The notes under the pieces: model-generated
What the model was told of the DNA's origin: nothing
The model's input: the letters and a program-made list of their open reading frames with translations, nothing else
The model's database searches: none
Shown here: one piece after another, positions 9,779 to 18,142 of the stretch
Numbering within the stretch: the stretch's first letter is position 1
Layout of the letters: each line of letters opens with the position of its first letter
Assembly: GCF_900187035.1 (NCBI RefSeq)
Contig: NZ_LT906446.1
Span: 806,001 to 870,000, forward strand
Length of the DNA: 64,000 bases
Origin: Megamonas hypermegale
GTDB taxonomy: Bacteria > Bacillota > Negativicutes > Selenomonadales > Selenomonadaceae
Direction: 5' to 3'
Translations under genes and position numbers: made by a program

Positions 9779-9814
9779 CAAAAAAGGCACTGCTTTAAAA
9801 TAAAAAACAGTGTC
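9779..9814 (-). terminator. Terminator of the first HAD gene
   Basis: GGCACTG (9786-9792) pairs with CAGTGTC (9808-9814), with one G-U pair in the RNA. On the minus strand it is followed by a T-run. Confidence 0.75.
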
Positions 9815-9856
9815 TATTAATATATTATATACCATATTCATTACAAAATCAAAAAA

Positions 9857-10645
9857 TTATAGTACATTAAAATGTTTCAATGCATTTAAAATGCCATCAT
9901 TATCTACATCGGTCGTCACATAATCAGCAATAGATTTTACATCATCAGAAGCATTTCCCATAGCTACACCAATTTTAGCAAATTCCAACATTTCCTTATC
10001 ATTACCGCCATCGCCGAATGCCATGCATTCATCAATATCTATGCCGTAATAATCCAAAACGTATTTAATGCCCGTCGCCTTTCCGCCGTCCTTCGGAATT
10101 ATATCACCGACGAAAGGGCACCATCTGACCGAGCGGCAGTTCGGCATCATCTTTAAAATAGGAGCTTCGTCTTCTTCCGGTAAGAATAAATTCAGTTGAT
10201 ATGTTTTGTGCGTATATATACGTTGCATACTGTCGACAAATCTTTTCGGTGCAGTACCCCCAAGAGCTTTATCAAAATCATCCAGATACTGATTGCGCAG
10301 ATTGTAATAGAAATAATCAAGCTCAATGAAACCGCAGGCAATATCCTTATCCTTGAAATAATCCGTTAAAACGGTCAAATCGTTTTTATCAAGTGTCTGT
10401 TCGTGAATAATATTGTCATTTTTATCATAACAGTACTGCCCGTTCAACGTGATGTATCCGTCAAATAAATCATGCAGTTCCTTCGTCAAAAATTTGATAT
10501 CCGCAGGAGGACGACCCGTGCAGATGAATAATTTAATACCTTTATTATGAAGCTCGTTCAGTGCTTTTATTGTCGATTGCGGAATTTTATGCGTTTTAAA
10601 ACTGATTAATGTTCCGTCTATATCGAAAAAAATCGCTTTTACCAT
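9857..10645 (-). CDS. Cof-type HAD-superfamily phosphatase, paralogue 1
   Basis: A 262-residue sugar-phosphatase-like hydrolase of the Cof/YkrA group (HAD class IIB cap). The catalytic motif FFDIDGTLISF lies at 6-16 with Asp8 and Asp10, motif II is ICTGRP, and the C-terminal metal motif is FGDGGNDKEM at about 207-216. Substrates of this group are usually broad sugar or cofactor phosphates and cannot be predicted. The DNA encoding the N-terminal three quarters (about 10,020-10,645) is much richer in G+C than the last part; one 60-base stretch at 10081 has 34 G+C against 22 at 9901. This is part of the imported-looking block described below. Confidence 0.9.
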   Translation of the reverse strand: MVKAIFFDIDGTLISFKTHKIPQSTIKALNELHNKGIKLFICTGRPPADIKFLTKELHDLFDGYITLNGQYCYDKNDNIIHEQTLDKNDLTVLTDYFKDKDIACGFIELDYFYYNLRNQYLDDFDKALGGTAPKRFVDSMQRIYTHKTYQLNLFLPEEDEAPILKMMPNCRSVRWCPFVGDIIPKDGGKATGIKYVLDYYGIDIDECMAFGDGGNDKEMLEFAKIGVAMGNASDDVKSIADYVTTDVDNDGILNALKHFNVL

Positions 10646-11275
10646 ATAATTATCAGCCTACTTTCGTTGAAATACATAATCAGTATAATAAAATTCTCGC
10701 CAAATAACAAGAATAATATTTTTCATTCATATCGGCTATAATGAGGCACTACTTAAAATCTAAAAAAAGCAAAACAGTTTATGCTTTTATTTCTGCTGTA
10801 ATTGATGCAATGTACGCTGTCTGTATTTTCTTTCCGATAGAGCATGCCGCAGCCGCTTGCAATTAAGCGTATCAAAATATTTTCTGGCCACAATGTTGGG
10901 CAGAGCGACGCCGACTGTAATGGCCAATATGACCAATGTGGCATTTACGCCGCTTTGTACGGCCGACAGTAACTCGCTTGCATTTAAGGCATCTATATCT
11001 ATGATATTAAACAACAGGCGGTACATGAAAATTCCCGGCATTAAGGCAATCGCAGACGGAATAACCAATACGTGCGTGGGTACATGAAACCAGTGTACTG
11101 CCTTCAATGCAATAATGCTGATAGCCAGTGCCCCTAAAAAAGTTCCTATCGGCATGCCGACTCCCAGTAAATCCATGGATACGGTACGGACACAGACACA
11201 GATTATGCCGCCGATACCGACAATTAACAAAAGGCGCGGCGGCACATCGAACATGGTGGAAAAACCAGCTGAAGC
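10020..11275. other. Block of anomalous base composition spanning two partial genes
   Basis: Counts by eye in 60-base lines give 34 G+C at 10081, 29 at 10801 and 31 at 11161, against 15 at 11281 and 22 at 9901. The change at about 11,275 is abrupt and falls inside an intact reading frame. The block starts inside the HAD gene and ends inside thrE paralogue 2, and neither gene is broken. Homologous replacement from a relative with higher G+C is the simplest reading; exact borders are estimates. Confidence 0.7.
10764..10788 (-). terminator. Weak terminator of thrE paralogue 2
   Basis: On the minus strand AAAAGC and GCTTTT pair around a 12-base loop, followed by a T-run. It begins at the stop codon of thrE paralogue 2. 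Confidence 0.55.
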
Positions 11276-12118
11276 GATAAATGCTGAAAATACATAAATA
11301 ATATAAGACTGATGACTTATCATCTCTATATGCGTAAAATCTGTAACATTAAAAATTTTAATTGCAAATAATATACCAAAGGTCATAGCTCCTACCATTA
11401 AAAGCGTATTCATGGCACGCGTCATACCCGCTGTGATATATCCATCAAGCATATCCTCTAAGGCATTTATCATAGGAACACCAGGAACTATAAAAATAGC
11501 ACATGCAAGCATAGGATACCAAGGCGTAGAACTAAATGGCAAAAAATGCATGAAATAGGCAACTGTTGTCGCAACAAAAGAAGAAATCTGTATTGCTACA
11601 TATGGATTGATTTTGCTTTTAACACATACTTTTCTAACAAAAAAACCAATAAAAGCAGCAAATGCCGTATACAGTGCAGCTACTAAATCACAGCCAAACA
11701 TTTTGCCAACTCCACCGCAGGCAAGTGCAGCACCTAAGTTTATGATAAATGAAGTATATTTATTTTTCTTTTTAACAATTTGTTCGAGTTGATAACGAAA
11801 TTGTTCTAATGAGAAATCTTTTTCAATTGCTTCCCATGTCAACTTACTGACTTCAGATATTACATGCATATCAACATTATGTTGTTGGCACTTTTGCAAC
11901 TTCGTTAAATGGTAGTTATTCTCACTAACAGTAATCATTATCGTTGTATACGTTATGTGTATCTGTATTTGCTCATCGAATATATTAGCAAATGCTGCTG
12001 TTCTCTTCATAGAGCGTACAATTCTATTCGTATCAGCAGAGTTTTCCATTAAAAGTTGCCCAACTCTTAAAATAAGCTGTGCCTTAGCATTAAGTTCTAT
12101 ATATTTTTTATCTATCAT
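10787..12118 (-). CDS. ThrE-family threonine/serine exporter, paralogue 2
   Basis: A 443-residue membrane protein collinear with paralogue 1 at 3602-4933. It shares the N-terminal QLILRVGQLLMENSADTNRI, the central VPGVPMINALEDMLDGYITA and the late IMALK-type helices ending IPSAIALMPGIFMYRLLFNI. Amino-acid export is inferred from the family. The ATG follows AGGGGAAATTT. The 3' half of the gene (10787 to about 11,275) has much higher G+C and different codon choice from the 5' half, yet the frame is open throughout, so the gene seems to be a recombinant that stayed functional. Both copies are full length, so this is a duplication rather than a split. Confidence 0.85.
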   Translation of the reverse strand: MIDKKYIELNAKAQLILRVGQLLMENSADTNRIVRSMKRTAAFANIFDEQIQIHITYTTIMITVSENNYHLTKLQKCQQHNVDMHVISEVSKLTWEAIEKDFSLEQFRYQLEQIVKKKNKYTSFIINLGAALACGGVGKMFGCDLVAALYTAFAAFIGFFVRKVCVKSKINPYVAIQISSFVATTVAYFMHFLPFSSTPWYPMLACAIFIVPGVPMINALEDMLDGYITAGMTRAMNTLLMVGAMTFGILFAIKIFNVTDFTHIEMISHQSYIIYVFSAFIASAGFSTMFDVPPRLLLIVGIGGIICVCVRTVSMDLLGVGMPIGTFLGALAISIIALKAVHWFHVPTHVLVIPSAIALMPGIFMYRLLFNIIDIDALNASELLSAVQSGVNATLVILAITVGVALPNIVARKYFDTLNCKRLRHALSERKYRQRTLHQLQQK

Positions 12119-12319
12119 AAATTTCCCCTACTCAAATCATATATATTTATATTATAACCTGTCTTAATAAATTAATAGATAAATCTATGTAAAAAATAAA
12201 TATTTATGTAAATAGAACTTTTATATTTTAATATCTATAAAATATAATCATATTTATATTATACACAATAAACTTACATTTAAATGAAAACATACAATAA
12301 CTAACAATATAAATGTAGT

Positions 12320-12357
12320 AAAAAACAGCCTTAAAGCATAAAGCTAAAAGGCTGTTT
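12320..12357 (-). terminator. Terminator of the glycolytic cluster after pyk
   Basis: AAACAGCCTT (12323-12332) pairs perfectly with AAGGCTGTTT (12348-12357), and the minus strand continues into a T-run. The rest of 12119-12319 is AT-rich, with no gene. Confidence 0.85.
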
Positions 12358-12397
12358 CATACGTTTTATACGCGCGTATTAAATTACAAAATCAAAA

Positions 12398-13816
12398 TCA
12401 GATAGTATGAACGCGAATTGTGCTTGTGCTACCTTCGCCAAATTTCATACCAGAAGTGATGATTGTTTTATCGCCTTGTTTTACAATGCCTTTGCGAACA
12501 GCAGCAGCAGTTGCAGTTGCGATCATTTCATCAACATCATCCCATGCTTTACCTTCAACAGGGATAACGCCCCAACGTAAGTTGAGATGACGAGCAACGC
12601 GTTCGCTAGGAGTGTAAGCAACGATTGTAGCTTTTGGACGATATTTGGAAACTACTTTAGAAGTGTAACCGCTTTCAGTTGGAGTGATGATAGCTTCTGC
12701 ACTGAGTTCATAAGCCATCTGAACTGTAGCATGAGCGATAACGTCTGTAGTAGTGATATTGTGATGAGTGAAGCCTTTAGAAATAAAGATTTCTTTGTAT
12801 TCAAGAGCTTGTTCAACACGTTTAGCAATAGTGTTCATAGTGGAAACAGCTTCTAATGGATAATCACCATTTGCGGATTCACCGGAAAGCATGATAGCAT
12901 CTGCACCGTCGAAGATTGCATTAGCAACGTCGGAAGCTTCTGCACGAGTTGGACGTGGGTTAGCAGTCATGGATTCAAGCATCTGAGTTGCAACGATAAC
13001 TGGTTTACCGAGTTTGTTACATTTTTTGATGATATCTTTCTGAATAAGAGGAACTTCTTCAGCTGGCATTTCAACACCGAGGTCACCACGAGCAACCATG
13101 ATACCATCAGATGCAGCGATGATAGCATCGATATTTTTAACAGCTTCAACACATTCGATTTTGGAAATAATTTCCATGTGTCCACCATGTTCTTTAATTA
13201 AAGAACGAATAGCTTCTACGTCTTCAGCACGCTGAATGAAAGAAGCAGCGACAAAGTCCATGTCATGTTCGATACCGAAGATGATATCGTTTCTGTCTTG
13301 TTCGGAAATAGCTGGAAGACCTAAAGATACGCCAGGAGCAGCAGCACGTTTACGAGTGCTCATAGGTCCATCATTCAAAATAGTAGTAACAATGTCTTTA
13401 CCTACGATTTCGTCAACATGAAGACCAACGAGACCATCGGATAATAACAAAGTATTACCAGGTTTTACTTCAGTGTAAAGTTTTTTATGATTGATGGAAA
13501 CATGTGTTTCATCACCTGGAATGTCTTCATTAGTTAAAGTGAATTTGTTGCCTGCTTTAAGGAATACTTTACCTTCAGCAAAATCGCCAAGACGCATTTC
13601 AGGTCCTTTTGTATCAAGCATTAAAGAAACAGTTACGCCAAGTTTTTTAGCAGTTTCTTTTACTTGATTAATGCGAGTTTCATGTTCTGCATAGTCACCA
13701 TGAGAGAAATTGAAACGAGCAACGTTCATGCCATTTTCAATAACTTTTTCTAAAAGGCCATCGCCTTTATCATAGTTAGGACCCATTGTGCAAACGACTT
13801 TTGTTTTCTTTAACAT
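12398..13816 (-). CDS. pyk: Pyruvate kinase
   Basis: Last step of glycolysis, converting phosphoenolpyruvate and ADP to pyruvate and ATP. The protein starts MLKKTKVVCTMGP, has the B-domain insertion, the catalytic segment EIISKIECVEAVKN and MVARGDLGVEMP, and ends in an allosteric C-domain. There is no extra PEP-utiliser domain, and 472 residues is normal. I start at the ATG at 13816, because an in-frame GTG at 13831 is within the AGGTGGGG ribosome-binding site. It is the last gene of the glycolytic cluster, 29 bases after the GGGtGRT gene, so these two are probably co-transcribed. Confidence 0.97.
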   Translation of the reverse strand: MLKKTKVVCTMGPNYDKGDGLLEKVIENGMNVARFNFSHGDYAEHETRINQVKETAKKLGVTVSLMLDTKGPEMRLGDFAEGKVFLKAGNKFTLTNEDIPGDETHVSINHKKLYTEVKPGNTLLLSDGLVGLHVDEIVGKDIVTTILNDGPMSTRKRAAAPGVSLGLPAISEQDRNDIIFGIEHDMDFVAASFIQRAEDVEAIRSLIKEHGGHMEIISKIECVEAVKNIDAIIAASDGIMVARGDLGVEMPAEEVPLIQKDIIKKCNKLGKPVIVATQMLESMTANPRPTRAEASDVANAIFDGADAIMLSGESANGDYPLEAVSTMNTIAKRVEQALEYKEIFISKGFTHHNITTTDVIAHATVQMAYELSAEAIITPTESGYTSKVVSKYRPKATIVAYTPSERVARHLNLRWGVIPVEGKAWDDVDEMIATATAAAVRKGIVKQGDKTIITSGMKFGEGSTSTIRVHTI

Positions 13817-13845
13817 TTTTAAAATCCCCACCTAAATAAAATTTT

Positions 13846-14847
13846 TTATTTACTCATTGCTTCCTGTACAGCTACAGCTACGGCTACGCTAGCACCAACC
13901 ATAGGATTGTTACCCATGCCGATGAGACCCATCATTTCAACATGAGCAGGTACGGAAGAAGAACCAGCAAACTGAGCATCAGAATGCATACGACCCATAG
14001 TATCAGTCATACCATAGGAAGCAGGACCTGCTGCCATGTTATCTGGATGAAGTGTTCTACCAGTACCGCCGCCGGATGCAACGGAGAAGTATTTTTTACC
14101 CTTTTCAATGCATTCTTTTTTGTAGCAGCCTGCTACTGGATGCTGGAAACGGGTTGGGTTTGTAGAGTTACCAGTAATAGAGATGTCAACATCTTCTTTA
14201 TGCATGATGGCAACACCTTCTTGAACGCTATCTGCACCATAGCATTTAATAGCAGCACGTTCACCAGTAGAATAAGGAGTTTCCTTAACTACATTGAGGT
14301 CACCAGTTGCATAATCATACTGAGTTTGAACATAAGTGAAACCATTTATACGAGAAATAATCTGAGCAGCATCTTTGCCAAGACCATTTAAGATAACTTT
14401 CAAAGGAGTAGTTCTAACTTTATTTGCAGTTCTAGCGATACCAATAGCACCTTCAGCTGCAGCAAAAGATTCATGACCTGCGAGGAATGCAAAGCATTTT
14501 GCATCTTCACTTAAAAGCATGGAAGCAAGGTTACCATGACCTAAACCTACTTTTCTGTTTTCAGCAACAGAACCAGGAATACAGAAAGCTTGAAGACCTT
14601 CACCAATAACTTTAGCAGCATCTACAGCTTTTGTGCAACCTTTTTTAATTGCCATAGCTGCACCTACAGTGTAAGCCCAGCAAGCGTTTTCAAAGCAAAT
14701 TGGCTGAATACCTCTAACGATAGCAGCTACATCAATGCCTTTATCGTCACAGATTTTTTTAGCTTCTTCAAGAGAAGAAATACCATAGCCGTCTAAAGCT
14801 TTGTTAATTTTATCAATACGACGTTCGTAACTTTCAAACAATGCCAT
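13846..14847 (-). CDS. GGGtGRT-family protein of unknown function
   Basis: A 333-residue protein recognised by its namesake glycine motif, GGGTGRT at 259-265 within YFSVASGGGTGRTLHPDN. The family is found mainly in anaerobes, has no established activity, and is typically paired with an IscU/NifU-like scaffold gene, as here (25 bases apart). No signal peptide or membrane segment is seen. Nine cysteines (33, 51, 56, 71, 89, 118, 202, 241, 246) could matter if the protein binds or receives an iron-sulfur cluster. The glycine-rich motif could be a phosphate or nucleotide site, but that is speculation. The location between gpmI and pyk, where enolase often lies, is notable. Confidence 0.88.
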   Translation of the reverse strand: MALFESYERRIDKINKALDGYGISSLEEAKKICDDKGIDVAAIVRGIQPICFENACWAYTVGAAMAIKKGCTKAVDAAKVIGEGLQAFCIPGSVAENRKVGLGHGNLASMLLSEDAKCFAFLAGHESFAAAEGAIGIARTANKVRTTPLKVILNGLGKDAAQIISRINGFTYVQTQYDYATGDLNVVKETPYSTGERAAIKCYGADSVQEGVAIMHKEDVDISITGNSTNPTRFQHPVAGCYKKECIEKGKKYFSVASGGGTGRTLHPDNMAAGPASYGMTDTMGRMHSDAQFAGSSSVPAHVEMMGLIGMGNNPMVGASVAVAVAVQEAMSK

Positions 14848-14872
14848 TTAATTTCATTCCTTCCTAAATTTA

Positions 14873-15571
14873 TTATTCTTTACGAGGGTCTACGTATCTT
14901 GCAGCTTCAGCAAAACGACCATAAGTACCTTTTGCTTTTTCTAAAGCTTCTTGAGCAGGAATACCTTTTTTAGTAATCATTTCCATCATTTTGCCGAGGT
15001 GAACGAATTCATAACCGATGATACGGTCTTCTGCATCAAGAGCAATTCTTGTTACATAACCTTCAGCAAGTTCAAGATAACGGGAACCTTTTGCAAGTGT
15101 ACCATACATAGTACCAACCTGGCTTCTTAAACCTTTACCAAGGTCTTCAAGGCCAGCACCGATTGGAAGACCGCCTTCGGAGAATGCAGTCTGAGTTCTA
15201 CCATATACGATCTGGAGGAATAATTCTCTCATAGCAGTATTGATAGCATCACAAACAAGGTCAGTGTTTAATGCTTCAAGAATAGTTTTACCAGGAAGAA
15301 TTTCGGAAGCCATAGCTGCGGAATGAGTCATACCGGAGCAACCAATAGTTTCAACTAATGCTTCTTGGATAACGCCATCTTTAACATTGAGTGTTAATTT
15401 GCAAGCACCCTGTTGAGGAGCACACCAGCCAACACCATGAGTTAAACCACTGATATCTTTGATTTCTTTAGCCTGTACCCATTTACCTTCTTCAGGAATT
15501 GGAGCTGGGCCATGTTTTTCAATGCCTTTTGCCACACATGTCATGTTAGACACTTCTTGTGAATAGATCAT
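14873..15571 (-). CDS. IscU/NifU-like iron-sulfur scaffold partner of the GGGtGRT protein
   Basis: A 232-residue protein whose middle resembles the IscU/NifU N-terminal scaffold. Cys50 and Cys57 (WCAPQQGACKL), Cys78 (ETIGCSGMTHSAAMASEIL) and Cys107 (DLVCDA) are candidates for the cluster ligands. It is longer than IscU, with an extra C-terminal region (about 125-232) that includes YVTRIALDAEDRIIGYEFVH. The ATG follows AAGGAGAGG. It likely assembles or holds a cluster for the GGGtGRT partner encoded immediately downstream. No iscS, sufS or other assembly gene is adjacent, so it is unlikely to be the general housekeeping scaffold. Function is inferred from family and pairing. Confidence 0.82.
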   Translation of the reverse strand: MIYSQEVSNMTCVAKGIEKHGPAPIPEEGKWVQAKEIKDISGLTHGVGWCAPQQGACKLTLNVKDGVIQEALVETIGCSGMTHSAAMASEILPGKTILEALNTDLVCDAINTAMRELFLQIVYGRTQTAFSEGGLPIGAGLEDLGKGLRSQVGTMYGTLAKGSRYLELAEGYVTRIALDAEDRIIGYEFVHLGKMMEMITKKGIPAQEALEKAKGTYGRFAEAARYVDPRKE

Positions 15572-15621
15572 CTTTTTTTCCTCTCCTTATATATAATATA
15601 CACATTTTTTAAACGATATAC

Positions 15622-15651
15622 ATTATAACATTATATCATATCATTATTCAA
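15622..15651 (-). promoter_or_regulatory. Internal promoter of the scaffold-GGGtGRT-pyk segment
   Basis: On the minus strand TTGAAT (15646-15651) and TATAAT (15622-15627) are spaced by 18 bp. This gives the segment its own start in addition to read-through from gpmI. Confidence 0.6.
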
Positions 15652-15662
15652 GTTTATGACGC

Positions 15663-15683
15663 TAAATTGAATAATTCAATTTA
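15663..15683. promoter_or_regulatory. 21-bp perfect palindrome upstream of the internal promoter
   Basis: AAATTGAAT (15664-15672) and ATTCAATTT (15674-15682) are perfect inverted repeats around one base and extend to 21 bp. The site lies between the gpmI stop and the -35 of the internal promoter. It could be a regulator binding site or a weak terminator; it lacks a T-run. Confidence 0.6.
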
Positions 15684-15687
15684 AATT

Positions 15688-17211
15688 TTAGTCAATTAAA
15701 GATTTACCAGTCATTTCAGCTGGAACTTCAAGACCTGCTAAAGTAAGTAATGTTGGTGCTATATCGCATAATGCACCGTTTTTAACTTCTTTAACTTTAT
15801 CAGATACTACGATAAATGGTACTGGGTTTGTAGTATGTGCTGTAAATGGTTCTTTTGTTTCTTCATCAACCATTTTTTCAGCATTACCATGGTCAGCTGT
15901 GATGCATACGCTACCGCCAACTTGTCTAATAGCATCTACAAAACGACCAACACAAGTATCAACAGTTTCAACAGCTTTAACAGCTGCTTCCATTACACCT
16001 GTATGACCAACCATATCACCATTAGCATAGTTTAAGATAATAAAATCATATTTTTTAGATAAAATAGCTTCAACAACTTTATCTGTAACTTCAATAGCAC
16101 TCATTTCAGGCTGTAAATCGTAAGTAGCAACTTTTGGAGAAGGTACTAAGATACGGTCTTCACCTTCATATGGTTGTTCTACACCACCATTGAAGAAGAA
16201 TGTTACATGAGCGTATTTTTCAGTTTCAGCAATGCGAAGTTGAGTATAGCCAAGTTTACTTACATATTCACCTAAAGTATTAGTTAAAGCTTCTGGTTTG
16301 TAAGCGATTTCTACATTCATACCTTTTTCATACTGAGTCATTGTAACGAATGGAACTTTTAAATCTTCATTGCGAGCAAATCCGTCAAAAGTTGTATCAG
16401 TAAAAGCATGAGTAAGCTCACGAGCACGGTCAGGACGGAAGTTATAGAAAATAGCTCCATCGCCATTTTTCATACCAGCATAATCACCAACTACAACTGG
16501 TACAACAAATTCATCAGTTGTATCTTCTTCATAAGAATTTTTAATTGCAGCAGCTGCTGTAGGCTGATTTACACCTTTAGCCATTGCAATTGCTTCATAT
16601 GCTTTTTGTACACGGTCCCAACGTTTATCACGGTCCATAGCATAATAACGACCGGAAATAGTAGCAATTTTACCTACACCGATTTCTTTAAGTTTAGCTT
16701 CGAGCTGTTCTAAATATTCAGCAGCACTAGAAGGTGGAACGTCACGGCCATCAAGAAATGCATGAACGTAAACCTTTTCTATTCCTTCTTGTTTAGCTAA
16801 TTGTAATAAAGCATAAAGATGAGTGTTATGACTATGAACACCACCATCAGATAATAGACCCATTAAATGAAGAGCACCATTATTTTTCTTTATTGCATTA
16901 ATAACATCTAAAAATGCAGGATTTTTAAAGAATGAACCTTCACGAATAGCTTTTGTGATACGAGTCAATTCCTGATAAACAATACGACCAGCACCGATAT
17001 TAGTATGACCAACTTCGGAGTTACCCATTTGACCATCTGGAAGACCAACAGCTTCACCAGAGCAAGCTAGTTGTGCATGAGGATATTTAGCAGTTAAACC
17101 ATCAATAACAGGTGTGTTACCTACGCTTACAGCGTTTGTATCACTGCCAGCTACACCCATTCCCCAACCGTCCATGATAATCAGTGCAACAGGAGCATTA
17201 AGTTTAGACAT
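15688..17211 (-). CDS. gpmI: 2,3-bisphosphoglycerate-independent phosphoglycerate mutase
   Basis: Converts 3-phosphoglycerate to 2-phosphoglycerate without a bisphosphoglycerate cofactor, using two metal ions and a phosphoserine. The 507-residue length is standard. Asp14 lies in LIIMDGWGMG and the nucleophilic Ser65 lies in MGNSEVGHTNIGAGR; the C-terminal metal site includes CITADHGNAEKM and AHTTNPVPF. The ATG follows TGAGGTAA. It is the fourth gene of the gapA-pgk-tpiA-gpmI run. It is separated from tpiA by 134 bases with unusual structure and from the next gene by 116 bases with a promoter. Confidence 0.97.
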   Translation of the reverse strand: MSKLNAPVALIIMDGWGMGVAGSDTNAVSVGNTPVIDGLTAKYPHAQLACSGEAVGLPDGQMGNSEVGHTNIGAGRIVYQELTRITKAIREGSFFKNPAFLDVINAIKKNNGALHLMGLLSDGGVHSHNTHLYALLQLAKQEGIEKVYVHAFLDGRDVPPSSAAEYLEQLEAKLKEIGVGKIATISGRYYAMDRDKRWDRVQKAYEAIAMAKGVNQPTAAAAIKNSYEEDTTDEFVVPVVVGDYAGMKNGDGAIFYNFRPDRARELTHAFTDTTFDGFARNEDLKVPFVTMTQYEKGMNVEIAYKPEALTNTLGEYVSKLGYTQLRIAETEKYAHVTFFFNGGVEQPYEGEDRILVPSPKVATYDLQPEMSAIEVTDKVVEAILSKKYDFIILNYANGDMVGHTGVMEAAVKAVETVDTCVGRFVDAIRQVGGSVCITADHGNAEKMVDEETKEPFTAHTTNPVPFIVVSDKVKEVKNGALCDIAPTLLTLAGLEVPAEMTGKSLID

Positions 17212-17227
17212 TATTTCATTACCTCAT

Positions 17228-17335
17228 TTAGTAAAATTATTAACGGCATAGCACTCAATCATAAAAATAATTGAGTGCTTCTCGTTACAGACGAGCTAAC
17301 CCCACGTGCCACGCGGTTTCTTTTACTTTTTTTAG
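17228..17335 (-). ncRNA. Possible structured RNA between tpiA and gpmI
   Basis: Read on the minus strand, a G+C-rich tract (about 17,290-17,320) is followed by a small hairpin, CTCGT and ACGAG around CTGTA. A 10-bp hairpin, AGCACTCAAT with ATTGAGTGCT, follows at 17250-17279. There is no T-run after the hairpin. It may be a processing site or a cis-acting leader for gpmI. I do not recognise a known class. Confidence 0.35.
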
Positions 17336-17345
17336 GGATAAAATC

Positions 17346-18098
17346 TTATTTAAAGTTAACAATAGCACTGAAATCAGCAGCTTTCAAAGAAGCACCGCCA
17401 ACGAGTGCACCATCAACGTTAGGTTTTTTCATTAAACCATCAATTGTTGCAGGTTTTACGCTTCCGCCATATTGAATACGAACTGCATCAGCAGTTGTTT
17501 CATCGAACATAGCTTTTACAGTTTCACGAATGCAAGCGCAAACTTCTTCAGCTTGTTCAAATGTAGCAGTTTTACCTGTACCAATAGCCCAGATTGGTTC
17601 ATAAGCGATAACAAGACCAGCAACTTGTTCAGCAGTTAAGCCAGCAAGAGCAGCTTTAATTTGACCACTAACGAAATCATTAGTTGTACCAGCTTCACGA
17701 GTTTCTAAAGTTTCACCGCAGCAGATAATTGGAGTAATACCAGCAGCAAGAGCAGCTTTAGCGCGTTTGTTTACATATTCATCAGTTTCACCAAACATTT
17801 CACGGCGTTCGGAATGACCGATTACAACATATTCAACACCGAGTTCAGTGAGCATTTCAGCGGAAATTTCACCAGTGAAAGCACCGCTTTTTTCCCAATG
17901 AACGTTCTGTGCACCAACATGGATATTAGTGCCTTTTACAGCTTCACAAACAGCGGAAAGAGCTGTGAAAGTAGGGCAAACAACGATATCAACTGCATTG
18001 TTATCTTTAACAAGTGGAGCTAAATCTTTAACGAGAGCAACACCTGCAGCTGCAGTATTATTCATTTTCCAGTTACCAGCAATAATAGGTTTACGCAT
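17346..18098 (-). CDS. tpiA: Triosephosphate isomerase
   Basis: Interconverts dihydroxyacetone phosphate and glyceraldehyde 3-phosphate as a TIM-barrel dimer. All active-site landmarks are present: Lys11 in GNWKMN, His95 in [10 protein letters not shown] and Glu167 in [12 protein letters not shown], with the phosphate-gripping loop after it and GGSVKP near the end. The 250-residue length is typical. The ATG follows AAGAGG. It is the third gene of the glycolytic run, 44 bases after pgk. Confidence 0.98.
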   Translation of the reverse strand: MRKPIIAGNWKMNNTAAAGVALVKDLAPLVKDNNAVDIVVCPTFTALSAVCEAVKGTNIHVGAQNVHWEKSGAFTGEISAEMLTELGVEYVVIGHSERREMFGETDEYVNKRAKAALAAGITPIICCGETLETREAGTTNDFVSGQIKAALAGLTAEQVAGLVIAYEPIWAIGTGKTATFEQAEEVCACIRETVKAMFDETTADAVRIQYGGSVKPATIDGLMKKPNVDGALVGGASLKAADFSAIVNFK

Positions 18099-18142
18099 TA
18101 CAAAATCAACCTCTTCTTAAATTATTATATATAATTTTTTTA

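Noticed and set aside
10753-10944. 63-codon frame overlapping the 3' end of thrE paralogue 2
   Set aside because: Out-of-frame shadow within the coding region, without start signals.
13942-14391. 149-codon frame antisense to the GGGtGRT gene
   Set aside because: Shadow of a real gene: no ribosome-binding site, no family pattern, and the minus-strand frame is clearly coding.
17280-17340. Possible T-box or known riboswitch in the tpiA-gpmI gap
   Set aside because: A fragment on the plus strand weakly resembles the T-box antiterminator, but the GGTGG core is missing and no gene lies downstream on that strand.
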